DNA of 42,960 nt, taken from UBA4644 sp964541085 (GTDB lineage Bacteria > Bacillota > Clostridia > Oscillospirales > Butyricicoccaceae). Numbering within the stretch: position 1 is the first letter of the stretch; the number at the start of each line of letters is the position of its first letter. The notes below the pieces were generated by a model. That model saw only the letters and a program-made list of their open reading frames with translations, was not told the DNA's origin and did not search any database. Positions 23,151 through 32,300 of the stretch are shown one piece after another. Position numbers and translations under genes: made by a program. Location of the stretch: the NCBI GenBank assembly GCA_964541085.1, contig CAZIPA010000017.1, forward strand, positions 1-42,960, written 5' to 3'.

Positions 23151-24164
23151 TTACAGATCACCTCCGAATTCTTTTTTGCAGAGCCAGCAGCGGCTGCGGC
23201 GGCCATCGGGATATTCAAACAGCGACGGCTCCGCTTCCAGACAAATGGGAATTGCCTGCTTGCAGCGCGGCGCAAATTTGCAGCCCTGGGGCATTCTTTT
23301 CGGATTGGGAACATTTCCGGGGATTGCCTCCAACTCCCGGGTGTGTACGCCCAGCTGGGGGATGGCAGCCAGCAGGCCACGGGTGTAGGGATGTCTGGGC
23401 TGTTCAAACAGCGCCTCCACATCGGCATATTCCACCACGCGGCCACAGTACATCACCAGCACCTGCTGACACATTTCCGCTACAACGCCCAGATTGTGCG
23501 TGACGAAAATGATGGAGGTGCCGGACTTCTCCTTCAGCTCCCGCATCAGCTGGAGAATCTGTGCCTGAATGGTTACATCCAGAGCGGTTGTGGGCTCATC
23601 GGCGATAAGGATTTTCGGCTTGCAGGCCAGCGCCATGGCGATCATAACCCGCTGTCGCTGTCCGCCGGACAGCTGGTGGGGATATTCGTCCACGATCTCT
23701 TCTGCCCGGGGCAGGCCGGTCTCCCGCAGCAGTGCGATAGCCTGCTGCCGGGCCTTGCTTTTGCTGAGATTGGTATGCAGAAGAATGCCCTCTACGATTT
23801 GCTGTCCGATTTTCATAACGGGATTCAGCGAGGTCATGGGCTCCTGAAAGATCATGGCAATTTTACTGCCCCGAAGCTTTCTGCGCTCTTCCGAGCTCAG
23901 CTGAAGCAGGTTTTGCCCTTCAAACAGAACTTCGCCATCTACCACCCGACCGGTGGTACCTTGCAGCAGATCCATAATGGACATGGCTGTGACAGATTTT
24001 CCGCTGCCGGATTCTCCTACAATGCCCAGCGTGGTGCGCTCCTGAAGGTCAAAATCCACGCCGTCCACTGCCTTGACCAGACCGTTGTCTCCATAAAAAT
24101 AAGTGCAGAGATTGCGCACCTCCAACAGTGCGCCTTCCGTCTTTTTCTCATCCATAGCTGTCAC
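23151..24164 (-). CDS. Oligopeptide/dipeptide ABC transporter ATPase (DppD-type)
   Basis: A 337-residue ATPase, partner of the DppF-type subunit. Walker A is GESGSGKSV, the signature QLSGGQRQRVMIAMAL, Walker B ILIADEPTTALDVT, the H-loop FVTHNLG, and the C-terminal cysteine extension GCKFAPRCKQAIPICLE. The order D then F with abutting genes is that of standard dpp/opp operons. It lies three bases after the dppC-type permease stop region, in the same leftward operon. Confidence 0.95.
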   Translation of the reverse strand: MTAMDEKKTEGALLEVRNLCTYFYGDNGLVKAVDGVDFDLQERTTLGIVGESGSGKSVTAMSIMDLLQGTTGRVVDGEVLFEGQNLLQLSSEERRKLRGSKIAMIFQEPMTSLNPVMKIGQQIVEGILLHTNLSKSKARQQAIALLRETGLPRAEEIVDEYPHQLSGGQRQRVMIAMALACKPKILIADEPTTALDVTIQAQILQLMRELKEKSGTSIIFVTHNLGVVAEMCQQVLVMYCGRVVEYADVEALFEQPRHPYTRGLLAAIPQLGVHTRELEAIPGNVPNPKRMPQGCKFAPRCKQAIPICLEAEPSLFEYPDGRRSRCWLCKKEFGGDL

Positions 24165-24167
24165 CGT

Positions 24168-25052
24168 TTAGCGATCGCTCAGGCGGGGATCCAACGCACT
24201 GCGCAGACCGTCGCCGAGCAGGTTGAAACAAAGAACCGTAATAAAGATTGCAAGACCGGGGAACAGCGCATAGTGCGGCGCTGTGTAGATGTAAACACGG
24301 GAATTGCTCAGCATCAGGCCCCATTCCGGCGTGGGAGGGGATGCGCCCATACCCAGAAAGCTCAGACTGGCCGTAGTCATGATGGCACCGCTGATGGACA
24401 TGGAATACTGCACGATGATGCTGGGCAGAGCGCCGGGCAGCAGATGCTTCAGCAGAATGCGCAGATCGGATGCGCCGATGGAGCGTGCGGCCCGCACATA
24501 AACGCTGTTTTTCAGCTGGAGCGTACTGCCCCGTACCAGCCGTGCAAAGGTGGGGATACGGAACACCACAATGGCGATCACCACATTATAAAGGCCGGGG
24601 CCCAGCACTGCTACGATGGCAATGGCCAGAATCAATCCGGGAAAGGCGTAAAGCACATCCATCACCCGCATGATGACCTCATCCACCCAGCCGCCATAAT
24701 AGCCGGAGATCAATCCGATGAGGCTTCCCAGAATGGCTCCCAGCGTCACTGCGCCAAAGGCAATGCTCAGCGAAATGCGGGTGCCGCACAGGATGCGGCT
24801 GAAAATATCTCTTCCGAACTCATCCGTTCCGCAGATATGCTCTGCGGTAGGGCCCTGAAGACATACGGAATAATCATACTCATTGATGCCGTAAGGGGCG
24901 ATTTCGTAGCAGGTAAGGGCTATGAAAACCAGAATCACCAGAACGACCAGCGCTGCAACGGCGGTTTTCTGCCGACGGAATTTCCGATAGAAGTCGTGAA
25001 TGGGACGGCGGATTTTTTCATCCGCTTCCGGCTTTTTTGCATTGGCTTTCAC
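24168..25052 (-). CDS. Peptide ABC transporter permease (DppC-type)
   Basis: A 294-residue inner-membrane permease with a charged cytosolic N-terminus (KKPEADEKIRRPIHDF), a first membrane helix, HICGTDEFGRDIFSR (the OppC/DppC N-domain motif), and the binding-protein-dependent transport domain with the EAA-loop region RAARSIGASDLRILLKHLLPGALP. Six hydrophobic segments in total. It pairs with the DppB-type permease six bases upstream. The cargo range (di- or oligopeptides, or another amide) cannot be read from sequence. Confidence 0.94.
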   Translation of the reverse strand: MKANAKKPEADEKIRRPIHDFYRKFRRQKTAVAALVVLVILVFIALTCYEIAPYGINEYDYSVCLQGPTAEHICGTDEFGRDIFSRILCGTRISLSIAFGAVTLGAILGSLIGLISGYYGGWVDEVIMRVMDVLYAFPGLILAIAIVAVLGPGLYNVVIAIVVFRIPTFARLVRGSTLQLKNSVYVRAARSIGASDLRILLKHLLPGALPSIIVQYSMSISGAIMTTASLSFLGMGASPPTPEWGLMLSNSRVYIYTAPHYALFPGLAIFITVLCFNLLGDGLRSALDPRLSDR

Positions 25053-25058
25053 GGATGC

Positions 25059-25985
25059 TCAACCCCTTTCCAGCCGAATTTCGGGATTTACCAGCGCATA
25101 AAGCAGGTCAACAATGAAATTGACCACGACAAAGTTCAGCGCCAGAATAATCACCAGTGCCTGTACCACCGGATAATCCCGCAGACCGATGGAGGTCACC
25201 AGATAGGATCCAATGCCGGGATAGGAAAAGACCGTTTCGATCATCACTGCGCCGCCCAGCATAGCGCCGAACTGCAAGCCTACAACCGTAATGACGGAGA
25301 TCAGCGAGTTGCGCAGAACATGGCGCCAGATGATAATGCGCTCCTTCAGGCCTTTTGCCCGGGCAGTGCGCACATAATCCTCCTTCAGACATTCCAGCAC
25401 GGCCGAGCGGGTAAAGCGGGTGACTGCGGCCGCCATGGACAGCCCCAATGTAAAGCTGGGCAGCACCAGAGACTTCCATCCCTCCGCACCGGATACCGGC
25501 AGCACTTGAAGCTTGACACCAAACAGGAAGATTAGCAGAAGTCCGATCCAGAATGTGGGCACGGCCTGGCCGGTGACAGCGGCGGTAACACCCAAATAGT
25601 CCTGCCACTTGCCGGAATGCACACCGGTCCATACACCCAGCAGCAGACCCACTGCGGTGCTCCAGACCACGGCAATCACAGCCAGCTTCAGTGTTTTCAG
25701 ATAGCGTTTTCCGATTTCTTCACCGATGGGCTGACGGGTGCGATAGGATTTGCCAAAATCGCCCTTGAGCATACCGGTGATCCAGTCGATAAACTGTTCT
25801 ACGATGGGCTTGTCCAGACCGTACTCGGCCCGCACCGCGTTGATGGTTTCCAGCGTGGCGTCATCATCCACCATCTGGCGAACCGGGTCGCCGGGCATCA
25901 GCCGGACAAGGACAAATACGAAGATGCTTACTAAAAGCGTGGTTACCAGAATGCCCAGCAACCGCTTGATAAAGTACTTTAGCAT
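25059..25985 (-). CDS. Peptide ABC transporter permease (DppB-type)
   Basis: A 308-residue permease with the DppB/OppB hallmarks: N-terminal FIKRLLGILVTTLLVS, VRLMPGDPVRQMV, the DFGKSYRTRQPIGEEI segment, the EAA-loop RTARAKGLKERIIIWRHVLRNSL, and MLGGAVMIETVFSYPGIG near the C-terminus. Six membrane segments. It is separated from the upstream binding-protein gene by about 110 bases that hold a hairpin, the usual way such operons make more binding protein than permease. Confidence 0.94.
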   Translation of the reverse strand: MLKYFIKRLLGILVTTLLVSIFVFVLVRLMPGDPVRQMVDDDATLETINAVRAEYGLDKPIVEQFIDWITGMLKGDFGKSYRTRQPIGEEIGKRYLKTLKLAVIAVVWSTAVGLLLGVWTGVHSGKWQDYLGVTAAVTGQAVPTFWIGLLLIFLFGVKLQVLPVSGAEGWKSLVLPSFTLGLSMAAAVTRFTRSAVLECLKEDYVRTARAKGLKERIIIWRHVLRNSLISVITVVGLQFGAMLGGAVMIETVFSYPGIGSYLVTSIGLRDYPVVQALVIILALNFVVVNFIVDLLYALVNPEIRLERG

Positions 25986-25999
25986 GATGCATTCTCACC

Positions 26000-26056
26000 T
26001 TTGAAAAGATCGGCGTACAGGATGCGAGAAGACACTCGGGCCTCCTGCACGCCGAT
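26000..26056 (-). terminator. Attenuating hairpin between binding protein and permease genes
   Basis: Stem ATCGGCGT / ACGCCGAT (26009-26016 with 26049-26056) extended by CAGGA/TCCTG, followed leftward by CTTTTC. The T-tract is short, so partial termination or 3'-end stabilisation of the binding-protein mRNA is more likely than full termination. Confidence 0.6.
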
Positions 26057-26094
26057 GGTCAGTTTTTCTGATTTGTTTCGGGCGTGGGATGAAA

Positions 26095-27741
26095 TTATCC
26101 GATATAAACGGCCTGGCTCAGATCCACATTGCCGTTATTTTTGAAGCTGACACCGTCCACCCGGTTGCTGATACCGGCGCGGGAGGTGTTAATCAGCAGG
26201 GGATAGGCAGGAAGCTCTTCCCAGATGATGCGCTGTGCCTCGGTGTAGGCTGCCAGACGCTCATCGGGATTGATGGTGGAGCCGCCCTTTTCGATGTATT
26301 CATCAAACTCGGCGTTGGACCAGAAGGCGTAGTTTGCGCCGACCGGATAGAACTTGTCAGAATGGAAACGGCCCAGAGCCAGGCTGGCATCGCCGTTACT
26401 GGCAGAATAGCCGCGAATGTACAGATCCCATTCCAGCTCCTCCGGCGGAACGGCCTCAAAGGCAGAGGTCAGAGCGCCGCCCTCCATGCACTTCACTTCC
26501 ACGGTTACACCGATCTCACCCAGCTGCTGCTGAATGAACTCGGCACGGGCAATGTCGGTGTTGTCGTTTTCGCTCCAGAGGATCAGGTTCAGACCGTCGC
26601 CGTAACCGGCTTCCTTCAGCAGCTCACGGGCAACCTCGGGATCGTAGTCATAGGGCTCCTGGGGCACGAAATAGTTGATGGAATCGGCGCTGACGCTGCG
26701 GGCGCGCACATTGGCACCGCCATAAACCACCTTGTTCATGGCATCCACATCCACCGCCATTGCCAGCGCGTGACGCACACGCACATCCTGAAGATATTCC
26801 TTCTGGCAGTTGAAGTTCATATAGCCTACCAGTGTGCTGATTCGGGTGATGGTTTTCAGGCCGGCGCCTTCAATGGTGGGCGTATTGATGGTGGAAACCG
26901 AGTGGATCACATCTGCCTGACCGGCCATCAGCATGGCGATACGGGTGGCCTCTTCCGAAACGGGCTGTACGGTAATGGTGTTGAAGCCCACATTGGAGGC
27001 GGCCAGCGCCGTTCCGCCGCAAAGCTCGGCATCATAGCCCCACCAGTCCCGATTCAGGGCAAAGCTCATGGATTCGCCGCTCTTGTAATCGGTGAGCTGG
27101 TATTGGCCGGTACCGATCATAGTGGTGCCCCAGGTGCTTTCGTCGCCGTAAATCAGGCTGGGAGAAATCATGTAGCCATTGTTGGCAAGCTTGGTCAGAA
27201 AAGCTGCATCGGGCTCTCCCACCGTAACCTGACAGGTATATTCGTCCAGCGCTGTGCTGCCGGTGACACCGGTATAGCTGGAGACACCCTTGAAGGCGTG
27301 GTTGGGATCAATACGGATATCAAAGTTGGCTTTCATAGCCTCGGCATTCCAGGGCGTACCGTCAGAGAAGGAAATGCCCTTCTGCAGATGAAAGGTGTAG
27401 GTGAGCATATCCTCGCTGACATCGCAGCTTTCGGCCAGCACCCACACAAGGTTGCCATCGGCATCGGTTTTCAGGGGACATTCATAGACGAGTGCTGTGG
27501 GGAAACCCTCGGCAACTGTCGTCTGATCGGGCGGGAAGAGACTGCTTACTTCGGAATAATGCAGAACAACGATGTCGGAATCCGTCGCAACCGTGCATTT
27601 TTCCGCACTGTCCGAAGGCGTGTTGACAGGTGGAGTATTCTGGGGCGGGTTGTCAGCAGCGGGCTGATCGTTGGATGAGCAGGCACTGGTCAGGGCCAGA
27701 AGCATCATCAGCGCGAGGACGATGGAGACCATCTTTTTCAT
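26095..27741 (-). CDS. Peptide ABC transporter substrate-binding lipoprotein (family 5)
   Basis: A 548-residue extracellular solute-binding protein. The N-terminus is a lipoprotein signal: a basic KKM start, a hydrophobic core and the lipobox LTSAC, cleaved before Cys and anchored by lipid. A Pro/Asn-rich linker follows (NPPQNTPPVNTPS). Family-5 traits are LTYTFHLQKGISFSDGTPWNAE, VTVGEPDAAF, MIGTGQYQLTDYKSG, INYFVPQEPYDYDPEVARELLKEAGYG in parts, and TEAQRIIWEELPAYPL. Its first place in the operon and the hairpin after it favour high expression. The ligand may be a peptide or another amide; the downstream hydrolases hint at an N-acylated compound. Confidence 0.95.
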   Translation of the reverse strand: MKKMVSIVLALMMLLALTSACSSNDQPAADNPPQNTPPVNTPSDSAEKCTVATDSDIVVLHYSEVSSLFPPDQTTVAEGFPTALVYECPLKTDADGNLVWVLAESCDVSEDMLTYTFHLQKGISFSDGTPWNAEAMKANFDIRIDPNHAFKGVSSYTGVTGSTALDEYTCQVTVGEPDAAFLTKLANNGYMISPSLIYGDESTWGTTMIGTGQYQLTDYKSGESMSFALNRDWWGYDAELCGGTALAASNVGFNTITVQPVSEEATRIAMLMAGQADVIHSVSTINTPTIEGAGLKTITRISTLVGYMNFNCQKEYLQDVRVRHALAMAVDVDAMNKVVYGGANVRARSVSADSINYFVPQEPYDYDPEVARELLKEAGYGDGLNLILWSENDNTDIARAEFIQQQLGEIGVTVEVKCMEGGALTSAFEAVPPEELEWDLYIRGYSASNGDASLALGRFHSDKFYPVGANYAFWSNAEFDEYIEKGGSTINPDERLAAYTEAQRIIWEELPAYPLLINTSRAGISNRVDGVSFKNNGNVDLSQAVYIG

Positions 27742-27764
27742 GTTTTTCCCTCCAATAAATTTTT

Positions 27765-27816
27765 ATTGTAAAACAGGGCGGAATACGAAAAATGAGGATT
27801 CCTGCCCTTTTACAAT
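27765..27816 (-). promoter_or_regulatory. Leader hairpin/inverted repeat ahead of the binding-protein gene
   Basis: ATTGTAAAA (27765-27773) pairs exactly with TTTTACAAT (27808-27816), extended inward by GGGC/GCCC past a 2-base bulge, giving a 13-bp stem. It ends 24 bases before the binding-protein ATG, just ahead of the ribosome binding site. It may be a regulator site or an mRNA-stabilising leader. Confidence 0.5.
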
Positions 27817-27905
27817 TCCATACTATCACCGCGGAAAAGCAAATAAAAGTAGAAAAAATGTGCAAAAATTATTTGTTCATAGCGTATAAAAGCTCGAAAA
27901 CCGTC

Positions 27906-27928
27906 ATGCTTTATCACACGAAAAGCAT
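27906..27928. promoter_or_regulatory. Perfect inverted repeat in the AT-rich operon upstream region
   Basis: ATGCTTT (27906-27912), a 9-base spacer and AAAGCAT (27922-27928), within the 380-base AT-rich stretch (27742-28120) that must carry the promoter of the ABC/hydrolase operon. No convincing -35/-10 pair was found. Candidate operator. Confidence 0.4.
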
Positions 27929-28052
27929 ATAATTCGACAAATAAAATCCCAAAAAGAAAACGGAACCCCCGCTGTTTCCGCACCGGAGAGGAAAATACAG
28001 GGAAAAGGTACAGAAAATCGTGTGTATTTTTACCTGTGACACTTCAAAAATT

Positions 28053-28086
28053 GGGAAAAAGAAAACGGCGCAGCAATGCTGCGCCG
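28053..28086 (-). terminator. Terminator of the yibE/F gene
   Basis: Perfect 9-bp stem CGGCGCAGC / GCTGCGCCG (28066-28074 with 28078-28086) with a 3-base loop, followed leftward by TTTTCTTTTTCCC. Confidence 0.9.
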
Positions 28087-28120
28087 GGGAAATAGGGGTT
28101 ATAGGCTTACCTGGTCAGGG

Positions 28121-29293
28121 TTACTTTCCGCGGTCCTCCCCCGCCTTCATCAGCTGGGAGCTGAGGACGGCTACCAGCGGGACGGTGAGGATGATGCCGA
28201 TGGAACCGGCCACGCCGCGGATGAGCTCTTCGGCAATGGCATCGGTGTTGAAAATCTGGATGAAGGGGTAATCATAGACCTGAAGCAGCAGCAGGGTGTT
28301 CAGCGACGAGCCTGCGAAGGCCAGAATCAGGGTGTTGGCCATGGTGCCCATGGCATCTCTGCCGATGTTCATGCCGGAACGGAACAGTGCCGCCCGGGAC
28401 AGCTGGGGATTCAGCTCCCGCAGCTCCCAGCAGGAGGATGCGATGGACATGGCCACATCCATCACGGCACCCAGCGATGCAATGAGAATGCCGCTGACAA
28501 ACAGTCCGCTGATGTGCAGATCGTAATCAAAGGCCCGCAGCACCATATCCTCCGCCTCGGTCATGTTAAAGCCGTTGAAGGGGGAGACTGCGCCTGCCGC
28601 TGCCGCGAACAGTCCGGCCACAGCCACGCCGCCGGTGCAGCCCAGACTGGCGCACAGGGTCTTTTTGCTCCAGCCGGTGAGCAGAAACAGGGAGGCTGTG
28701 GTGGTCAGCGCCACAATGAGAATGGCCGTGAGAATGGGATCCGCCCCCCGCAGCACCATGGGAATGAGGATCAGCCACAGGCTCAGCAGGGTATAAACCA
28801 GACCCAGCAGGGCCATCACGCCCTTTTTTCCGCCGATGATGACCAGCAGCGCCGCAAAAATCAGCAGCAGTCCCGCCAGCATGGGGGTGCGGTCATAATT
28901 GGGCACGGAAATGATATAGGGCTGGGTTTCATCGTCCACATCCAGCCGGACGATGATCCGTGTGCCCTCCCGGGCATCAATGTTGCTGTAAACGCTGAGA
29001 TAGTTGGAGCACTCCAGCACAAGGCCCTTCCACGGCCCGGAGAGCAGCTCTACCTCCAGCTGCTGCTGACCGACTCTGCGGCCCTCCGTCCAGTCCTGGG
29101 CCTCCGCGTCGTCATACAGGATATCCACAACCCTTGCCACGGCAAAGGTGCGCTTGCGGGCGGCGGTGGCATTCCGTTCTTTATCGGTCCATTGCAGCAC
29201 AGCGCTCCAGAGCACCAGCGCCAGCAGCAGGATAAGCGCAATGGTGATCTCCAGCCTGCGGCGGCGTGTCAGCGGAAATGTTTGGGGTTTCAT
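28121..29293 (-). CDS. YibE/F family membrane protein
   Basis: A 390-residue protein of the YibE/F family, of unknown molecular role. A basic N-terminus precedes one membrane helix (EITIALILLLALVLWSAVL), then an extracellular beta-rich domain of about 100 residues (AVARVVDIL, QQLEVELLSGPWKG, EGTRIIVRLD), then six or seven membrane helices with the family motif GASLGAVMDVAMSI-like stretch (here SLGAVMDVAMSIASSCWELRE) and the conserved SGMNIGRDAMGTMANTLILAFAG. AAAGGAGG lies just before the ATG. It follows the giant SLH protein gene by about 85 bases with a hairpin between, so it may be only partly cotranscribed. Confidence 0.9.
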   Translation of the reverse strand: MKPQTFPLTRRRRLEITIALILLLALVLWSAVLQWTDKERNATAARKRTFAVARVVDILYDDAEAQDWTEGRRVGQQQLEVELLSGPWKGLVLECSNYLSVYSNIDAREGTRIIVRLDVDDETQPYIISVPNYDRTPMLAGLLLIFAALLVIIGGKKGVMALLGLVYTLLSLWLILIPMVLRGADPILTAILIVALTTTASLFLLTGWSKKTLCASLGCTGGVAVAGLFAAAAGAVSPFNGFNMTEAEDMVLRAFDYDLHISGLFVSGILIASLGAVMDVAMSIASSCWELRELNPQLSRAALFRSGMNIGRDAMGTMANTLILAFAGSSLNTLLLLQVYDYPFIQIFNTDAIAEELIRGVAGSIGIILTVPLVAVLSSQLMKAGEDRGK

Positions 29294-29328
29294 AGTGCCT
29301 CCTTTGGGAAAAACTCCCGGGGAAAGTC

Positions 29329-29357
29329 GTCCCGCCGGCAGAGAGCACCGGCGGGAC
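29329..29357 (-). terminator. Hairpin after the SLH protein gene
   Basis: Perfect 10-bp stem GTCCCGCCGG / CCGGCGGGAC (29329-29338 with 29348-29357). The leftward tail has only moderate T content (GACTTTCC, then GAGTTTTTCCC), so it may let some transcripts continue into yibE/F. Confidence 0.65.
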
Positions 29358-29377
29358 GCAAGTGTGCGGGGAAAGGA

Positions 29378-32300
29378 TCAGAAGTTCAGAGCTTCCAGAT
29401 AGCGGTGAATGATGGTGGCAACCTGTGCGCGGCTCGCCTCTGCCTTGGGCATCAGCTGACCGTTGGCACCGTTGAGCAGGCCCTGACCCACCGCCCAGTT
29501 CATGGCGGAGATGGCAAAGCCGGAAATCTCACCGGCATCGGGATAGCCGCCCAGATGCTCTGCCAGCGTCACGGCATCCATGCCGCAGTAGACCGCATAG
29601 CGGAACAGAATGGTGGCCAGCTGCTCCTGGGTGACGGGATCGTTGGGGCCGAAGGTGGCGTCATCATAACCGGTGACGATACCGGCCCGCACAGCCCACA
29701 CAACAGCCTCGCCGTACCAGCCGCTGACATCCACATCGGTGAAGGTAAAGGCGGTTTCGGCCGGGACTTCATGGGTGGGAGCCATCCGGTAAAGAATGGT
29801 CACCAGCATGGAGCGGGTCAGCGGCGCATTGGGATCAAAGAGGATATCGCTGACGCCGTTCATAATGCCGTTTTCGTACACATAGCGCACATCGTTGTAG
29901 AACCAGTCGCCCTCCTTCACATCCAGGAAGGGCAGAGCGGGCGTTTCGGGCTCCACGGGCGTCACAGGCTCCACGGGCTTGACGGGATCCGCGGGCTTGG
30001 GGCCAACGGGTGCGGGCGTGGGCTCTTCAGGCTTCACGGGACGCACGGGCTTTTCCTCTTCCGTGCAGACCACATCGGCACGGTCACGGATACGGATGCG
30101 CTGATAGACCGGCGTGCCGTCCTCCAGCACAAAGGTGTTGTCATAGGAGGCCAGACCCACAGCCACCACATGGCAGCCAACCTCGGCATTTTCCACATCC
30201 CGCGCGGTGGTGATATAGCCGTCGATGAAGATGCGGGCTTCCTTGCCGGAGGCATCCTTCACCATGATGGTCTGAATCAGGCCGTTGGCATATTCGATCC
30301 GGGTGGCAGAGCCCTCGACCTTGACCAGAGAGCCCAGATAGCCCTGATCCTCCAGCTGATCGGCGGTGACGGAGACGGGCTCCACGGGAGTGGTCTCGCC
30401 CAGCTTTTCAATGGAGGTCACAGCGATCTGACGCTCGCCCTGATAGGAGGAGGTGGTGCCGGTGATGCGGACGATATCGCCCAGCTTGTAGTTGCCCGCC
30501 ACGGGGAAGGCATTGATACCGGCGGTTTCGTCCTGCACATAGATGCAGTCAAAGAACGCAGTGTCTGCGTCATAGCCGGAGGCGTTGGAGGTAACGATGC
30601 CCTCGATGGTGAACTTCACGCCTTCCTCCTTCTCGGCCTGAACCTCGGCAATGGGAGTGACGGTGACGGGATTCAGATAGGCCAGCAGATTTTCGCAGAT
30701 TCTGTAGTTGGAATAGTTCTTTTCGCTGCCGCTGTCCTCGATGGTGGCCTGCACCTCAAAGTTGGACATGAAGGCCGCACCGGAGACAACGATCAGACCC
30801 TGACCCTCCAGCTGCTCGCTGGCCATCACCAGCAGACGGTCATCGCCCTCGGCATAGGCATACTTGGGCGTGGAATCGCCGCCCAGGCCATCACCGTCGG
30901 TGTCCGTGGAATAGGTGGTGCTGTGGGCATAGACCACGGGAGAAACGGTTGCGGGCAGGGTGCCGTCCACCGTGTAGATGGAAGCGCCGCCGTAATGGCT
31001 GAACACCTCGGTATACAGGCGGTCATAGGGATGCTCGGCATCCACCTCGACGCCCTCGGTGAGGAAGTTTTCGCCATAGGTGTTGAAGTACAGTCTCCAG
31101 GCATCCACGCCGTCCGCCTTGGAGCGCACATCGTCATAGGTGGCGTCGTCGCTGATGCGGATGGAGGAGCCCAGTGCCTCCAGAACGGTGTTCTGGGTGG
31201 CAGCCATGTGCTGATCCGGGGTCATGGTCAGCGCCTCGGGATAGTATTCATAGTGGTCAGACCAGCCGGCCAGAATGACGGTGCCGCCATTTGCGTTAAA
31301 CGCCTGAATGGCAGCCAGCTCCTCGGCGGTGTAGACCCTGATATCCTGCTGCGCTGCCGCCAGACGGCGGGAGGGAGCGGTGAGAAGCAGGGCCACATAC
31401 TTGTCGTTGCCGCAGGCCGCGATCAGGGCTTCGCTGGTTTCCAGCTCCACGGTGCGGACACCGTATTCGGCAGCCAGATTGCCAAAGTTGCCCATGGAAT
31501 CGGCATAATTGCCCGCCACATATTCGTTGTAGTGGGAAGCGTCAATGCCGATGTAGACCAGCTTGCCGGCATCCTGCACATCCAGCTCCACATCCATGGA
31601 GAAGGTGTAGTCCTCACCCTCCAGCGTCAGCACAACCGTGGCGGTGACAGTCATCACCCGGGCCACAGTGGGCGTATAGGTGAAGGTCAGCGTGGCGCTG
31701 CCGGAGGCGGGAACAGAGGTGGCTCCGCTCTTGGTGCCTTCCAGCTCCACACCGTTTGCGGTATAGGTGACGGACTTGACGGTCGCCTCAGCGCTTTCGC
31801 TGTTGAACAGGGTGGTGGTGATGGTGAGAGGCTCCTCGGTAACGGGGGTAGAGGTGCCGCATTCCACACTGGAGATGCCCAGCTTCAGGCTCTCGCCCAC
31901 CCACACAGGAGCGGTCACGGCCAGATCGCCGTCGCCCTGGGTGACACGGACGAAATAGTAGCTGTAGTTGGGATCCAGCGTGACAGACAGCTCGCCGCCT
32001 GCCAGATCAGCGGGATTGTCCCAGGTGTAGGCAATCTTGCCGGAGTTGGCAACCAGCTCCACTTTGGTGACGGAATCGCTGTTGTCGGGATCGTAAACGG
32101 TGACATGGAAGTTCAGCTGCTCCGGGACTTCTTCAATGATGGAGCCCAGCTGGAGATCGTTCACCGTATAGGTGATTTGCAGGTTCTTGTCCTCGGTGGC
32201 GTACATCCGCAGATCACGGATGGCGTCATAAATGCCTTCCTCGGTGAAGTTGTCGGTGAGGATGACATCACGGGCATCGTTGGCGTTGCCCCACTTGCCC

